Source: Xanthobacteraceae bacterium 501b
GTDB taxonomy: Bacteria; Pseudomonadota; Alphaproteobacteria; Rhizobiales; Xanthobacteraceae
NCBI GenBank assembly: GCA_000378025.1
Contig: KB899087.1
Span: forward strand, 1,860,001-1,924,000
Direction: 5' to 3'
Length of the DNA: 64,000 nucleotides
Shown here: piece after piece, positions 44,825 to 54,025 of the stretch
Layout: every line of letters starts with the position of its first letter
Position numbering within the stretch: position 1 is the first letter of the stretch
The notes under the pieces: model-generated
Databases searched by the model: none
What the model was told of the DNA's origin: nothing
Seen by the model: the letters and a program-made list of their open reading frames with translations, nothing else
Position numbers and translations under genes: made by a program

Positions 44825-46159
44825 TCAGTTCTCAGCCGTAGGGCTGCGCGGCGTGATGTTGTGCTCCTTGGCGTAGGCGGCGGCCTTCGCCTCGACCAGC
44901 GGGCGCAGCGTGTCGCGGTCGGCCTGGATCCAGTCGGTCACCAGCACCCATTTGTCGCCATCCCACTGCTGGATGCGGGCCGCGCCGCCGCCTTCATGAT
45001 CGGCGGGGGTGAGCTTGATCGGCTGCAGCAGGCCGTAGAAGCCGATTTCCTTCAGCCGGGCGTCGTCGATCGTCAGGTGCTCGAAGCCCCAGCGACCTTC
45101 CTCGCCATTGAGCGGCTTGTTGCCGAATTTGGCCTGCCCCGCGCGCAGCGCCTCGACGGCGAGCACGGCGTTGATGAGGCCGATATTGTAATAGACCGCG
45201 CCGAAGAACTTCGTGTCGCGCAGGTCGCTCTTGCCGGTATCGAGAATGGTCTTGCGCAGGCGATCATGGATCTCGAAGCCGGCGCCGCCGGGATAGGGGG
45301 CAAGCGCCTGATAGCCCTTGGCGGCGGTGCCTGCAGGGATCACGTCGGCCTCCGAGCCGGCCCAGACATCGCCGATGATGCGATCGGCAGGGATGCCGAA
45401 GCGCTGCGCGGTCTTGATGGCGACGGGGGTGGAGACGCCCCAGGTGCGCAGGAACACCCAGTCCGGCTTGATCTCGCGCACCTGGCGCCACTGCGGCGAC
45501 TGCTCATTACCCGGGTCGGCGACCGGGATCTGGAAATTCTCGAAGCCGTACTTCTTGGCGAGCAGCTCCACCGCCGCCTGAGTCTCGCGGCCATAGGCGC
45601 TGTCATGATAGACGGTGACGATCTTCTTGCCCTTCAGCTTGTCGAAGCCGCCTTCCTTCTGGGCGATGTAGTTGATGCCGACCGAGGCCTGGCTAAAATA
45701 GTTGAACAGCAGCGGGAAGGCGTAGGGGAAGACGGTGCCGTCGGTGGATTCCGTGCGCCCGCCGGCGGGGTCGATCAGCGGGATCTTGTCCGCCGCGCCC
45801 TTCTCGATCAGCGCGTAGGACGCCGGCGTGCCATGAGTGAAGAAGAAGGCGACGGGCGCGCCGTCCTTGCCGTTCTTCACGCGCTCATAGACCTCGACCG
45901 TGCGGTCCGGGCTCCACTCGGTCTCGAACTCCTCGACCTTGAGCTTCACCCCGTTCACGCCACCCTCAACCTCGTTGATGTAGCGGAAATAGTCGAGAGT
46001 GCCGGCCCACCACAGCGTGCCGGAGGATGCGTAGGGGCCGACGCGGTAGGTCGGCAGCGGCACATATTGTTCCTTGCTGTCGGCGAAGGCCGCCGGGGGA
46101 ACCAGCGCGGTGGTCGCGACACTCGCGGCCAGAAGCGCGGTCAGGACGAGGCGTTTCAT
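44825..46159 (-). CDS. Liv-type periplasmic binding protein, copy 2
   Basis: 444 residues. Signal peptide MKRLVLTALLAASVATTALVPPAAFA, then YVPLPTYRVGPYASSGTLWWAGTLDYFRYINEVEGGVNGVKL and the same landmarks as copy 1 (VYHDSAYGRETQAAVELLAKKYGFENFQIPVADPGNEQ). ATG 46159 preferred: GGAG is 6 bp upstream, whereas the longer frame begins with TTG at 46171. Two binding proteins for one LivHMGF set suggest two related ligands. Confidence 0.88.
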   Translation of the reverse strand: MKRLVLTALLAASVATTALVPPAAFADSKEQYVPLPTYRVGPYASSGTLWWAGTLDYFRYINEVEGGVNGVKLKVEEFETEWSPDRTVEVYERVKNGKDGAPVAFFFTHGTPASYALIEKGAADKIPLIDPAGGRTESTDGTVFPYAFPLLFNYFSQASVGINYIAQKEGGFDKLKGKKIVTVYHDSAYGRETQAAVELLAKKYGFENFQIPVADPGNEQSPQWRQVREIKPDWVFLRTWGVSTPVAIKTAQRFGIPADRIIGDVWAGSEADVIPAGTAAKGYQALAPYPGGAGFEIHDRLRKTILDTGKSDLRDTKFFGAVYYNIGLINAVLAVEALRAGQAKFGNKPLNGEEGRWGFEHLTIDDARLKEIGFYGLLQPIKLTPADHEGGGAARIQQWDGDKWVLVTDWIQADRDTLRPLVEAKAAAYAKEHNITPRSPTAEN

Positions 46160-46229
46160 CGTGGTCTCCAAGAGGGTTTTGCGGGGGGCGGATCGTGTTC
46201 TCGTCCCGAAACGGTCACGTCCTGTTTGC

Positions 46230-47282
46230 CTAGAAGCGGAGCGGCCAGCTCGACAGCCGTTCGCCGAGGGTGCGGAAAAGGCGCGCCAGCCCGTCCGGCT
46301 CCTTGATCAGGAAGCCGATGATGAGCACGCCGAAGAGCGCCTTCTGGATGTTCTGGAGCAGGCCGGCATCGACATGCCCGGCAAAGAACGCCTGAGCGAG
46401 ATGGTCGATCGCCAGAGGCAGGAGGCTGATGAAGGCCGCGCCAATGAAATTGCCAGCGATCGATCCCATGCCGCCGATGATGATGATGAACAGGATCTGG
46501 AAGGAGCGGGAGATGCCGAAGCTCTGCACGCTGGCCGACCCCAGATAGAGGAAGGCCCAGAGCGCGCCGGCCACGCCGAGATAGAAGGACGAGACGGCGA
46601 AGGCGAGCACCTTGGAGCGATAGACACGAATGCCGATGACGGCGGCCGCCGTGTCCATGTCGCGCACGGCCATCCAGCTCCGCCCGGTCTGGCTGCGGAC
46701 GAGATTGACCGCGATCCAGGTGAGCAGCACCACGACGGTGAGCGTCACATAATAGCGCCCGACCGCGGTGCCGATGTCGTAACCGAAGGCTTCCAGACGC
46801 GGCAGGGTGATGGTGCCGGACGATCCGTAATTGTAGAACCACGGAAATTTCTGGAAGAGCCACTCGAAAAAGAACTGCGCCGCTAGACTGCTCACCATCA
46901 GGTAGAAGCCCTTGATGCGGTCGCTCGGCAGGCCGAACAGAAGGCCGGCACCGGCCGTGACCAGCCCGGCGAAGAGCACCGCGAGCGGCAGCGGCACGCC
47001 GCCATGGACGACGAAACCGAAGGTGGCGAAGGCGCCCACCGCCATGAAGCCGCCCGAGCCAAGCGAGGTCTGTCCGGCATAGCCGGTGAGGAGATTGAGC
47101 CCGAGGCCCGCGAGTGAGAGGACGAGGAACGGCACCAGGATCGCGCCCAGCCAGTAGTCGCTGCCCAGAAGAGGAACGGCGACGAAGGCCAGCAGAAGCA
47201 GCAGCGGCAGGCGCAGACCGAAGCGACGCTCGGGAAGTACGGTGGGAGCGAGGCGAGCTGTCTGAGAAAGGACGTGGCTCAT
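46230..47282 (-). CDS. livM: LivM-type ABC permease
   Basis: 350 residues, about ten hydrophobic segments. LivM signatures: LNLLTGYAGQTSLGSGGFMAVGAF near residue 60-83, WMAVRDMDTAAAVIGIRVYRSKVLAFAVSSFYLGVAGAL (EAA-like loop) and GGMGSIAGNFIGAAFI. ATG 47282 chosen; upstream in-frame sequence is a shadow of livH. Four bases separate it from livH. Confidence 0.92.
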   Translation of the reverse strand: MSHVLSQTARLAPTVLPERRFGLRLPLLLLLAFVAVPLLGSDYWLGAILVPFLVLSLAGLGLNLLTGYAGQTSLGSGGFMAVGAFATFGFVVHGGVPLPLAVLFAGLVTAGAGLLFGLPSDRIKGFYLMVSSLAAQFFFEWLFQKFPWFYNYGSSGTITLPRLEAFGYDIGTAVGRYYVTLTVVVLLTWIAVNLVRSQTGRSWMAVRDMDTAAAVIGIRVYRSKVLAFAVSSFYLGVAGALWAFLYLGSASVQSFGISRSFQILFIIIIGGMGSIAGNFIGAAFISLLPLAIDHLAQAFFAGHVDAGLLQNIQKALFGVLIIGFLIKEPDGLARLFRTLGERLSSWPLRF

Positions 47283-47286
47283 GGCG

Positions 47287-48168
47287 TCACACCCGCTCCA
47301 GCGCCCGCTCGCCGAACAGGCCAGCGGGGCGGATGTAGAGGAAGGCGATGGCGAGGAAATAGGGGAACCAGGGGGTGATGCCGCCGCCGATATACGGACC
47401 GACATAGGTCTCGGCGAGGTTCTCCGCCGCACCGACGATCAGCCCACCGGCAATGGCACCGCCGATCGAGGTGAAGCCGCCGATGATGAGCACCGGTAGG
47501 GCCTTCAGAACGACCAGCGAGAGCGAGAACTGGATGCCCTGCCGCGCGCCCCACAGCATGCCGGCGACGAGACCGACAATGCCGGCGACGGCCCAGACAA
47601 TCTGCCAGATCCGGTTGAGATTGATGCCGATGGACAGCGCCGCCCGCGTGTCGTCCGCCACGGCCCGCAACGAGATGCCGATGCGCGTATTGTTGAACAG
47701 CAGCGCCAGAACCAGCGCCAGCGTCACCGCCGTCGCCGCCGCCACGAGGTCGAACTGGCTGATCAGTACGTCGCCGATGAAGATCGGCACATCCTCGATG
47801 CCAAGGTCGAGCGCGTGGACCTGCGCACCCATCAGCCCCTGCGCGGCGCCCTCGATCACATAGGACAGGCCCAGCGTCGCCATGAACAGCGTCATCGGGC
47901 TGCGATTGGCGAGCGGGCGCAGCACCGTGCGCTCGATGAGGATCGCCCCGAGGATGAGGATGGCGATGGTCACGGCAAGCGCGGCGGCAAAAGGCAGGCC
48001 CTTTTCCAGCAGCGTGACGAAGGTCAGGGCGGCGAAGAGCAGCATGGAGCCCTGCGCGAAGTTGAACACGCCGCTGGCCTTGTAGATCAGCACGAAACCG
48101 ATCGCGACAAGGGAGTACATCGTGCCCGCAAGCAGGCCGCCGATGAGGGTTTCAAGGAACAGATTCAT
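47287..48168 (-). CDS. livH: LivH-type ABC permease
   Basis: 293 residues, about eight hydrophobic segments. LivH signatures: GLLAGTMYSLVAIGFVLIYKASGVFNFAQGSMLL at the N terminus and LRAVADDTRAALSIGINLNRI as the ATPase-docking loop, followed by GGFTSIGGAIAGGLIVG. ATG 48168 starts the conserved part. Seven bases after the livG stop. Confidence 0.93.
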   Translation of the reverse strand: MNLFLETLIGGLLAGTMYSLVAIGFVLIYKASGVFNFAQGSMLLFAALTFVTLLEKGLPFAAALAVTIAILILGAILIERTVLRPLANRSPMTLFMATLGLSYVIEGAAQGLMGAQVHALDLGIEDVPIFIGDVLISQFDLVAAATAVTLALVLALLFNNTRIGISLRAVADDTRAALSIGINLNRIWQIVWAVAGIVGLVAGMLWGARQGIQFSLSLVVLKALPVLIIGGFTSIGGAIAGGLIVGAAENLAETYVGPYIGGGITPWFPYFLAIAFLYIRPAGLFGERALERV

Positions 48169-48175
48169 CACACCC

Positions 48176-48970
48176 TCAATGGACAGTGCCGAGATAGGCG
48201 GAGATGACATCGGCATTGCTGCGGATTTCTTCCGGCGTGCCGTCGCCGATCTTGCGGCCATAATCGAGGACGACGATGTGATCGGAGAGGTTCATGACGA
48301 TGCCGACATCATGCTCGATGAGAACGACGGTGATGCCGAGGTCGCGATTGATATCGCGGACGAACTCGCTCATTTCCGCCTTTTCCTGCGCGTTCATGCC
48401 GGCCAGCGGCTCGTCGAGCAGCAGCAGCGTCGGCGAGGAGACCAGGGCGCGGGCGAGCTCAATGCGCTTCTGAATGCCATAGGCGAGCCCGCCAACGATC
48501 AGGTCGCGGTAGGGCTGGAGATCCAGGAATTCGAGGATCGTCTCGGCCCGTGCGCGCAACTCCCTCTCTTCGCGCCGGGCGCCCGGAAGGCGCAGCGCCT
48601 GGGTGAGAAAGCCGGAGCGCGTATGGCGCGCCAGCCCTGCCAGGACATTGTCGAGGGTCGACATCTTCCGGAACAGCGCATTGTTCTGGAAGGTCCGGGC
48701 GACGCCGCGCCGGGCGGCCTCCGACGGCTCGATCTGCCGGAAATGCTCACCCCGGAACACGACCTCGCCGGAATCGGGGACATAGACCCCGTTGAGGACG
48801 TTCAGCAGCGAACTCTTGCCGGCGCCATTGGGCCCGATCAGCGCGCAGATCTCGCCACGGGCGACAGCGAAAGACAGGTCCGAGAGAGCCTTCACGCCCC
48901 GGAAGGACAGCGAGACGCCGCGCACGTCGAGCAGTGGCGCCGTGGTTTCCGATCGCCTTGGGGAGCCCAT
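48176..48970 (-). CDS. livG: LivG-type ABC ATPase
   Basis: 264 residues. Walker A GPNGAGKSS, ARTFQNNALF (Q-loop), Walker B LLLLDEPLAGMNAQEK and IEHDVGIV switch are LivG-like. The usual signature LSGG..R reads VGGLAYGIQKRIELARAL here, the Liv-family variant. Ten bases separate it from the AMP-binding-like gene upstream on the same strand. Confidence 0.9.
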   Translation of the reverse strand: MGSPRRSETTAPLLDVRGVSLSFRGVKALSDLSFAVARGEICALIGPNGAGKSSLLNVLNGVYVPDSGEVVFRGEHFRQIEPSEAARRGVARTFQNNALFRKMSTLDNVLAGLARHTRSGFLTQALRLPGARREERELRARAETILEFLDLQPYRDLIVGGLAYGIQKRIELARALVSSPTLLLLDEPLAGMNAQEKAEMSEFVRDINRDLGITVVLIEHDVGIVMNLSDHIVVLDYGRKIGDGTPEEIRSNADVISAYLGTVH

Positions 48971-48980
48971 CGTCGTGACC

Positions 48981-49949
48981 TCAGACCGTCGCGTCTACCC
49001 GCCGCGCCGTGAGGGCGGCGGCGCGCGTGGGCGCGGCGACAGGAAGATGGGGATGTTCGAGCCCGGCCAGACCAAGCACGGCGAGGCGGCGCCGGTTGAC
49101 CAGATGGGCGACGAAGCCCGACGAATGCTCGGCCCAATCGGTCAGCCGGCGCACGAGGCTGCCCTGCGCGCCGCGGCGGGCCCGGTCCTCCTCGATGAGG
49201 CGACCGCGGCGGGCAGCCGAGAGAAGGAGAGCGGCGGGTTGCCGTTCGCGGCGGTCGCGCAATGCCGAGGCTCCGGTCTCCGGGAAGGCGACGGTGAGGC
49301 CCTCGTCCAGCACCGCATCGATGATACTGGCGAGCCCGCCCTGCCAATGCGTTGTCTCATCCACCCAGACGACCCCGCCGGCGGCCGGCTCGGGACGGCT
49401 GAGGGCGGCCGGCGCCAGCGCATCGGCCGGATCGCGCAAGGGCACGACGGTCCAGGCCTCGTTGCCGTGGATGAAGGGACGCGTGACGAAGAGCGGCACA
49501 GCCGCCGCCGGGCGCGTCTCGAGCCAGGCGCCGATGGCGCGGCGCCCTTGCACGAAGGCGTGTGTCGGGGCGATCGTGGCAAGCGCGCGGCCAAGTTCCT
49601 CGCCGGCCTGCTCCGGATCGAGGGCATAGACCTTCCCGCCCAACGTCAACGCCGCCAAGGCGAGGAGGACCAGATCGGGATCATAGGGCCCGCTCACCGC
49701 CAGCCGGATCTCGCGGCCTCGCTGCGGCGCGTCCTGCGCCCGCAGCACCGCTTCGAGGCGGGCGGTTTCCTGGCGGACATAAGCCCAGGTGAAGCTGAAC
49801 CAACGCCCGTGACGCTTGTGCAGGAAGGCGGGCCTTCCCGGGTGGCGGGCGGCCTGCTGGCGGATTGCCTCCCCCACCTCGGCACCGCGCAGCGATGCCG
49901 AAGGTTCGGCGGCGGCAAGGAACGACCGGCGCTCGACATAGCTGTTCAT
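48981..49949 (-). CDS. AMP-binding/acyl-CoA-synthetase-like protein, short
   Basis: 322 residues resembling the N-terminal part of the ANL superfamily: AIRQQAARHPGRPAFLHKRHGRWFSFTWAYVRQETARLEAVL, then LALAALTLGGKVYALDPEQAGEEL. The ATP-binding (S/T)SG(T/S)TG loop and the C-terminal domain are not seen; the corresponding place reads GVVWVDETTHW. It ends with a basic region at a normal stop. Either a degenerate synthetase or a non-catalytic relative. ATG 49949 has GGAGA 5 bp upstream. Co-directional and closely packed between sfnG and livG. Confidence 0.6.
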   Translation of the reverse strand: MNSYVERRSFLAAAEPSASLRGAEVGEAIRQQAARHPGRPAFLHKRHGRWFSFTWAYVRQETARLEAVLRAQDAPQRGREIRLAVSGPYDPDLVLLALAALTLGGKVYALDPEQAGEELGRALATIAPTHAFVQGRRAIGAWLETRPAAAVPLFVTRPFIHGNEAWTVVPLRDPADALAPAALSRPEPAAGGVVWVDETTHWQGGLASIIDAVLDEGLTVAFPETGASALRDRRERQPAALLLSAARRGRLIEEDRARRGAQGSLVRRLTDWAEHSSGFVAHLVNRRRLAVLGLAGLEHPHLPVAAPTRAAALTARRVDATV

Positions 49950-49993
49950 CGGTGTCTCCGGAGCACGTGCGGATGCGGGACGGTTGAATGCGG

Positions 49994-51112
49994 TCATGCC
50001 GTTACAGCGCGGCGGCGTGCCGTCTCGGCTTCAAACTCGCGGACCAGCGGCACAACGCGGGCGCCGAAATACTCGACCTCTTCCTGAAAATGCAGGAAGC
50101 CGGCGAGCACCAGATCAATGCCGTTGTGCTTCAATTCGACGATGCGGCGCGCGACCTGCTCGGGCGTGCCGATCAGATTGGTCTTGAACCCGTCATTGGG
50201 CTGGACGAGATCAGCGGCGGTGGATTTCGCCCAATTGCCGATGCCGTCACCCGTTGCCTGACCGGCCTGCTTCACCGCCTCGGCAAAGCCGGCCACGGCG
50301 GCGGGATCCGCCTTGGCAAGGATTTCCGCGTGAACCCCGCGGGCCTCGGCCTCGGTTTCGCGGGCGATGATGAAGGCGTTGGCGCCGACGCGCAGCTGCC
50401 GGCCGAAGCCCGCAGCGCCGGTCTTCACCTGCTGCGCCTGCGTGCGCAGTTCGTCAACGGAACCGCCATTGGTGAAGTACCAGTCGGAATTCTCCGCCGC
50501 CATGCGGCGGGCGGCGGTGGAGGAACCGCCCTGGAAGATCAGGGGATGCGGCTTGAAGCTCGGCTTGGGATTCAGATGCCAGTTGTCGATGTTGTAGTAG
50601 TCGCCGTGGAAGCTGAAATCGTCCTGCGTCCACGCGCCCTTCAGCACCTTGATGAATTCGGTCGAGCGACGGTATCGCTCGTCATGTTCCAGCCAGGGGG
50701 CGCCTAGCACGTCGAATTCGTGCTTGAACCAGCCGCTGACGATATTGAGATGCCAGCGTCCCTTGGAAATGTGGTCGGCGGTCGCGCCGAGCTTGGCCAC
50801 CACGGCGGGGTGCCAGAAGCCCGTCATGATCGCGACGATGACGTTGAGCCGCTCCGTCGCGTTCAGCAGCGACATGGCGAAGGTGCTCGCCTCGTGCTGC
50901 CCGTCTGCGCGATAGCCGCCGACGAAGCGCGTGGCGGACAGGGCGAAGTCGAAGCCCGCCTTCTCTGCCGCCCGCGCCAGCTGGACATTGTAATCGAAGT
51001 CCCAGTTCGTGCGCTGCTCGACCTTGCTCACGACCTGTCCGCCGGACAGGTTCGAAATCCAGTACGCGAAGCGAACGGGCTCATGCAGATAGGGCGCGAG
51101 GGGGTCAGTCAT
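49994..51112 (-). CDS. sfnG: Dimethyl sulfone monooxygenase SfnG (FMNH2-dependent)
   Basis: 372 residues of the bacterial-luciferase-like family. FAYWISNLSGGQVVSKVEQRT at 15-35 and GFDFALSATRFVGGY match SfnG, which oxidises dimethyl sulfone to methanesulfinate and formaldehyde with FMNH2 and O2. The LLM core continues with ATADHISKGRWHLNIVSGWFKHEFDVLG and LEHDERYRRSTEFIKVL. C-terminal NLIGTPEQVARRIVEL is standard. First gene of the leftward operon leading through the AMP-binding-like gene to livGHM-livF. An AT-rich promoter with a CAGTCTA core lies 16-22 bp upstream. A related alkanesulfone or SsuD-type substrate is possible. Confidence 0.85.
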   Translation of the reverse strand: MTDPLAPYLHEPVRFAYWISNLSGGQVVSKVEQRTNWDFDYNVQLARAAEKAGFDFALSATRFVGGYRADGQHEASTFAMSLLNATERLNVIVAIMTGFWHPAVVAKLGATADHISKGRWHLNIVSGWFKHEFDVLGAPWLEHDERYRRSTEFIKVLKGAWTQDDFSFHGDYYNIDNWHLNPKPSFKPHPLIFQGGSSTAARRMAAENSDWYFTNGGSVDELRTQAQQVKTGAAGFGRQLRVGANAFIIARETEAEARGVHAEILAKADPAAVAGFAEAVKQAGQATGDGIGNWAKSTAADLVQPNDGFKTNLIGTPEQVARRIVELKHNGIDLVLAGFLHFQEEVEYFGARVVPLVREFEAETARRRAVTA

Positions 51113-51127
51113 GGAGGTTATCCGAAA

Positions 51128-51134
51128 CAGTCTA
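51128..51134. promoter_or_regulatory. TAGWCTA-like element before sfnG
   Basis: CAGTCTA (one change from TAGTCTA) starts an AT-rich run (51126-51170) that also contains TTGACTAGAATAATTAGA. This is the only gap in the operon's upstream region and should hold the sfnG promoter. Confidence 0.35.
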
Positions 51135-51258
51135 ATTACTCTATAGATTGACTAGAATAATTAGATTGGCAAGCGGTATCCATAGGCGCGATCCACGTTT
51201 TTGGCCTCCGCGTCGTCCGCCTCGGCGCCTGACGCAGCGGCCGCAAGGCGTTTCACGT

Positions 51259-52631
51259 TCAGGCGCGCACGGACCGGAAGGTGGCCGCCGGGTGCGGGAG
51301 GGCGAGGCGGGCCTGCCCCGCGCCGAACAGTTTTTCGCGCAGCGTGCCTTCCTGATAGGCCGTCTTATAGCGCCCGCGCCGGGCGAGCTCGGGCACGAGC
51401 AGATCGACCACGGTCTCGAAGCTCTCGGGCATGACGACGTAGCAGAGGTTCAATCCGTCGACGCCGGTCGCGTCCACCCAGGCCTCCACCGCGTCCGCAA
51501 CGCGCTGCGGCCCGCCGGTGATGACCGGTCCTATCCCGCCAATACCGACATGCTCGGCGACTTCTCGGACCGTCCAGACCCTGTCGGTATCCGCGCGGGT
51601 GATGTTGTCCATCGCGGTACGGCCCGCCTCGCTCTCGACATGCCGAACCTGCGCGTCGAGCGGCAGCCGCGAGAAATCGACGCCGGTCCAGCCGGACATC
51701 AGGGCCAGCGCTCCCTCATGGCTGACATAGGCGCGGTACTCGTCGAGCTTGGCGGCCGCCGCCGCGTCGGTCTCATCAAGGATGAGCGTCATCATGCTGA
51801 AGACCTTGATGGCGTCGGGCGAACGCCCCTCGGCGCGCGCCGCCTCCCGGATCGCCGCCACGCGGGGCGCGATCACTGCCGCCGAGGGACCGGAGACGAA
51901 CACGCATTCCGCATGCCGGCCGGCAAAGCGCCGCCCGCGCGGCGAACTGCCCGCCTGGTAGAGCACGGGCGTGCGCTGGGGCGAGGGCTCAGCGAGGTGG
52001 ATGGCGTCGAGGCGATAATGCGCGCCAGCGTGACGAATCGGCCGGACCTTCGCCGGATCGGTGAAGATTCCGGCGTCACGATCCCGGCGCACGGCGTCAT
52101 CGTCCCAGCTCTCCTCCCATAGCCGGTAGACGAGCTCCATGTACTCGTCGGCGATGTCATAGCGGTCGTCATGGGCGACCTGCCGCTCCCGACCCGCGGC
52201 ACGGGCCGCGCTGTCGAGATAGCCGGTCACGATATTCCAGCCGATGCGCCCCTTGGTCAGGTGATCGAGCGTGGACAGGCGCCGGGCGAAGGGAAAGGGC
52301 GGCTCATAGGTCAGGGTCGAGGTGATGCCGAAGCCCAGATGCTCCGTCACCGACGCCATCGCCGGAACCAGCAGCATGGGATCGTTCGCCGGCACCTGTA
52401 TGGCGGTGCGCAATGCCGTATCCGGCGCGCCGCCATAAACGTCGTACACGCCCAGCACATCCGCCAGGAAGATGCCGTCAAACCTGCCGCGCTCCAAGGT
52501 CCGGGCGAGATCGAGCCAATAGGACAGTTCCGTGTAGTGCGCGGAGCGATCGCGGGGATGCCGCCATAGCCCCGGTGACTGATGGCCGACGCAGTTCATG
52601 GCAAAGGCGTTCAGCAGAATCTCTCGGTTCA
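51259..52631 (-). CDS. NtaA/SnaA/DmoA-family FMNH2-dependent monooxygenase, copy 1
   Basis: 457 residues. Family landmarks: LNAFAMNCVGHQSPGLWRHPRDRS, YWLDLARTLERGRFDGIFLADVLGVYDVYGG, GRIGWNIVTGYLDSAARAAG, HDDRYDIADEYMELVYRLWEESW and SPQRTPVLYQAGSSPRG. Members include nitrilotriacetate, dimethyl-sulfide (DmoA), dibenzothiophene-sulfone (DszA) and S-alkylcysteine monooxygenases. The GTG start (complement of 52630-52632) is supported by alignment with the homologous N terminus at 56893. It runs toward sfnG, 146 bp away, but with its own promoter region upstream. Confidence 0.85.
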
Positions 52632-52632
52632 C

Positions 52633-52954
52633 GTCTCAGTTCCCGCATTGAAAGCCTCCTGGAGAGGCACGACGGATGGCGAAGGGCAGTGCCGGCGCGG
52701 TCCGTGGGCGCCACGCATCATGCCCTATTGACACCGCTAATAGTTTATAGATTTAGTAGACCAATGGATACGAGATTAACGGCCATGGTTTCTGCCGCTG
52801 CGCCTGCCGACCGCACCGGGCCGGCCCGCGCGATCCGGTCGCACGGCCGGGCCCGGTGCCGCCTGACGGGCCTATGCCGCTGTGACGCCGGCCACCACTT
52901 CCCCCGTCGCTGGTCCGCGATCCGCGCCACGTCCCTCGCTGTGACACCCGTGCC
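52633..52954. promoter_or_regulatory. Divergent promoter region, monooxygenase versus metN set 2
   Basis: 322 bp without a gene. An AT-rich stretch at 52738-52775 includes TATTGACA-like and TAGTTTATAG sequences and the variant core TAGACCA. The rest is GC-rich and shows nothing recognisable. Confidence 0.4.
52757..52763. promoter_or_regulatory. TAGWCTA-like element between monooxygenase 1 and metN
   Basis: TAGACCA (one change from TAGACTA) preceded by ATAGATTTAG, matching the A/T-rich left flank seen at 40640. Confidence 0.3.
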
Positions 52955-54025
52955 ATGACGATCATTTCGCTGACCAACGTCACCAAGACCTATGGCGGCA
53001 GCGGGCGCTCAGTGCCCGCCTTGCGCGGTGTCGATCTCGCCGTCCAGAGCGGGGAGGTGTTTGGCATCATCGGCGCGTCCGGCGCCGGCAAATCGACCTT
53101 GGTGCGGCTCATCAACCTGCTGGAGCGGCCGGAAACGGGGACCCTCACGGTCAATGGCCGCGCAACGGCCGGCGTCGGCGGGCGGGAACTTCTGAAGCTG
53201 CGCCGCGAGATCGGCATGGTGTTCCAGCACTTCAACCTGCTCAGCGCCAAGACGGTGGCGGAAAACGTCGCCTTTCCCCTCCAGCTCGCCGGTGTGCGAA
53301 GTCGTGCGGCCATTGCCGCCCGGGTCGACGCATTGCTGACCCGCGTGGGCCTGTCCGCCCATGCCGACAAATATCCGCGCCAGCTCTCCGGCGGCCAGAA
53401 ACAGCGTGTCGGCATCGCCCGCGCCTTGGCCTGCCGCCCCGCCATCCTGCTGTGCGACGAGGCGACAAGCGCGCTGGACCCTGAAACGACGCGCTCGGTG
53501 CTGCGGCTGCTGTCCGAGATCAATCAGGAACTCGGCCTGACCATCGTGCTGATCACCCACACGATGGATGTCGTGCGGCAGATCTGCCACCGGGTTGCGG
53601 TGCTTGACGCCGGCCGGATCGTCGAGACCGGGCCGGTGGAGGCGGTGTTTCTGCACCCGCGCCATCCCGCGACCCTGGCGCTGGTGCGTGAGGCGGTACG
53701 CGAGGAGAAGGCTGCGGGCAACGCGCTGCGGACCGCCGGCGACGTGTTCCGGCTGACCTTCCGGGGTGCCGCCACCTACAGCCCGATCCTTGGCCATATA
53801 GCGCGCGAGCACGGCGTCGATTTCGCCATTCTCGGCGGGCAGATCGGCACGATCCGCGACGAGCCCTTCGCGCAGCTCACCATCGCCTTCAGCGGCGGCG
53901 ATGTGCGCAGCGCCCTCGCCCGTCTCGACGCCGCCGGCGTCGACGTGGAGGAGCTGACGCCGGCTGATGCGACGCTGGGCGCCCAGGCTGACGTTGTCTC
54001 CCGGGAGCTCGCCGATGTCGCTTGA
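52955..54025 (+). CDS. metN: MetN-family ABC ATPase with NIL domain (set 2)
   Basis: 356 residues. Walker A GASGAGKST, Q-loop MVFQHFNLL, signature LSGGQKQR, Walker B ILLCDEATSALDPETT. C-terminal NIL domain (about 270-356) with HGVDFAILGGQIGTIRDEPFAQLTIAF. Starts ATG 52955 with no long extension, unlike set 1. Overlaps metI by 11 bases. Confidence 0.93.
   Translation: MTIISLTNVTKTYGGSGRSVPALRGVDLAVQSGEVFGIIGASGAGKSTLVRLINLLERPETGTLTVNGRATAGVGGRELLKLRREIGMVFQHFNLLSAKTVAENVAFPLQLAGVRSRAAIAARVDALLTRVGLSAHADKYPRQLSGGQKQRVGIARALACRPAILLCDEATSALDPETTRSVLRLLSEINQELGLTIVLITHTMDVVRQICHRVAVLDAGRIVETGPVEAVFLHPRHPATLALVREAVREEKAAGNALRTAGDVFRLTFRGAATYSPILGHIAREHGVDFAILGGQIGTIRDEPFAQLTIAFSGGDVRSALARLDAAGVDVEELTPADATLGAQADVVSRELADVA

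Noticed and set aside
44600-46306. A 568-codon rightward frame opposite the Liv binding proteins
   Set aside because: Shadow of two homologous leftward genes; the duplicate antisense patterns simply mirror the gene duplication.
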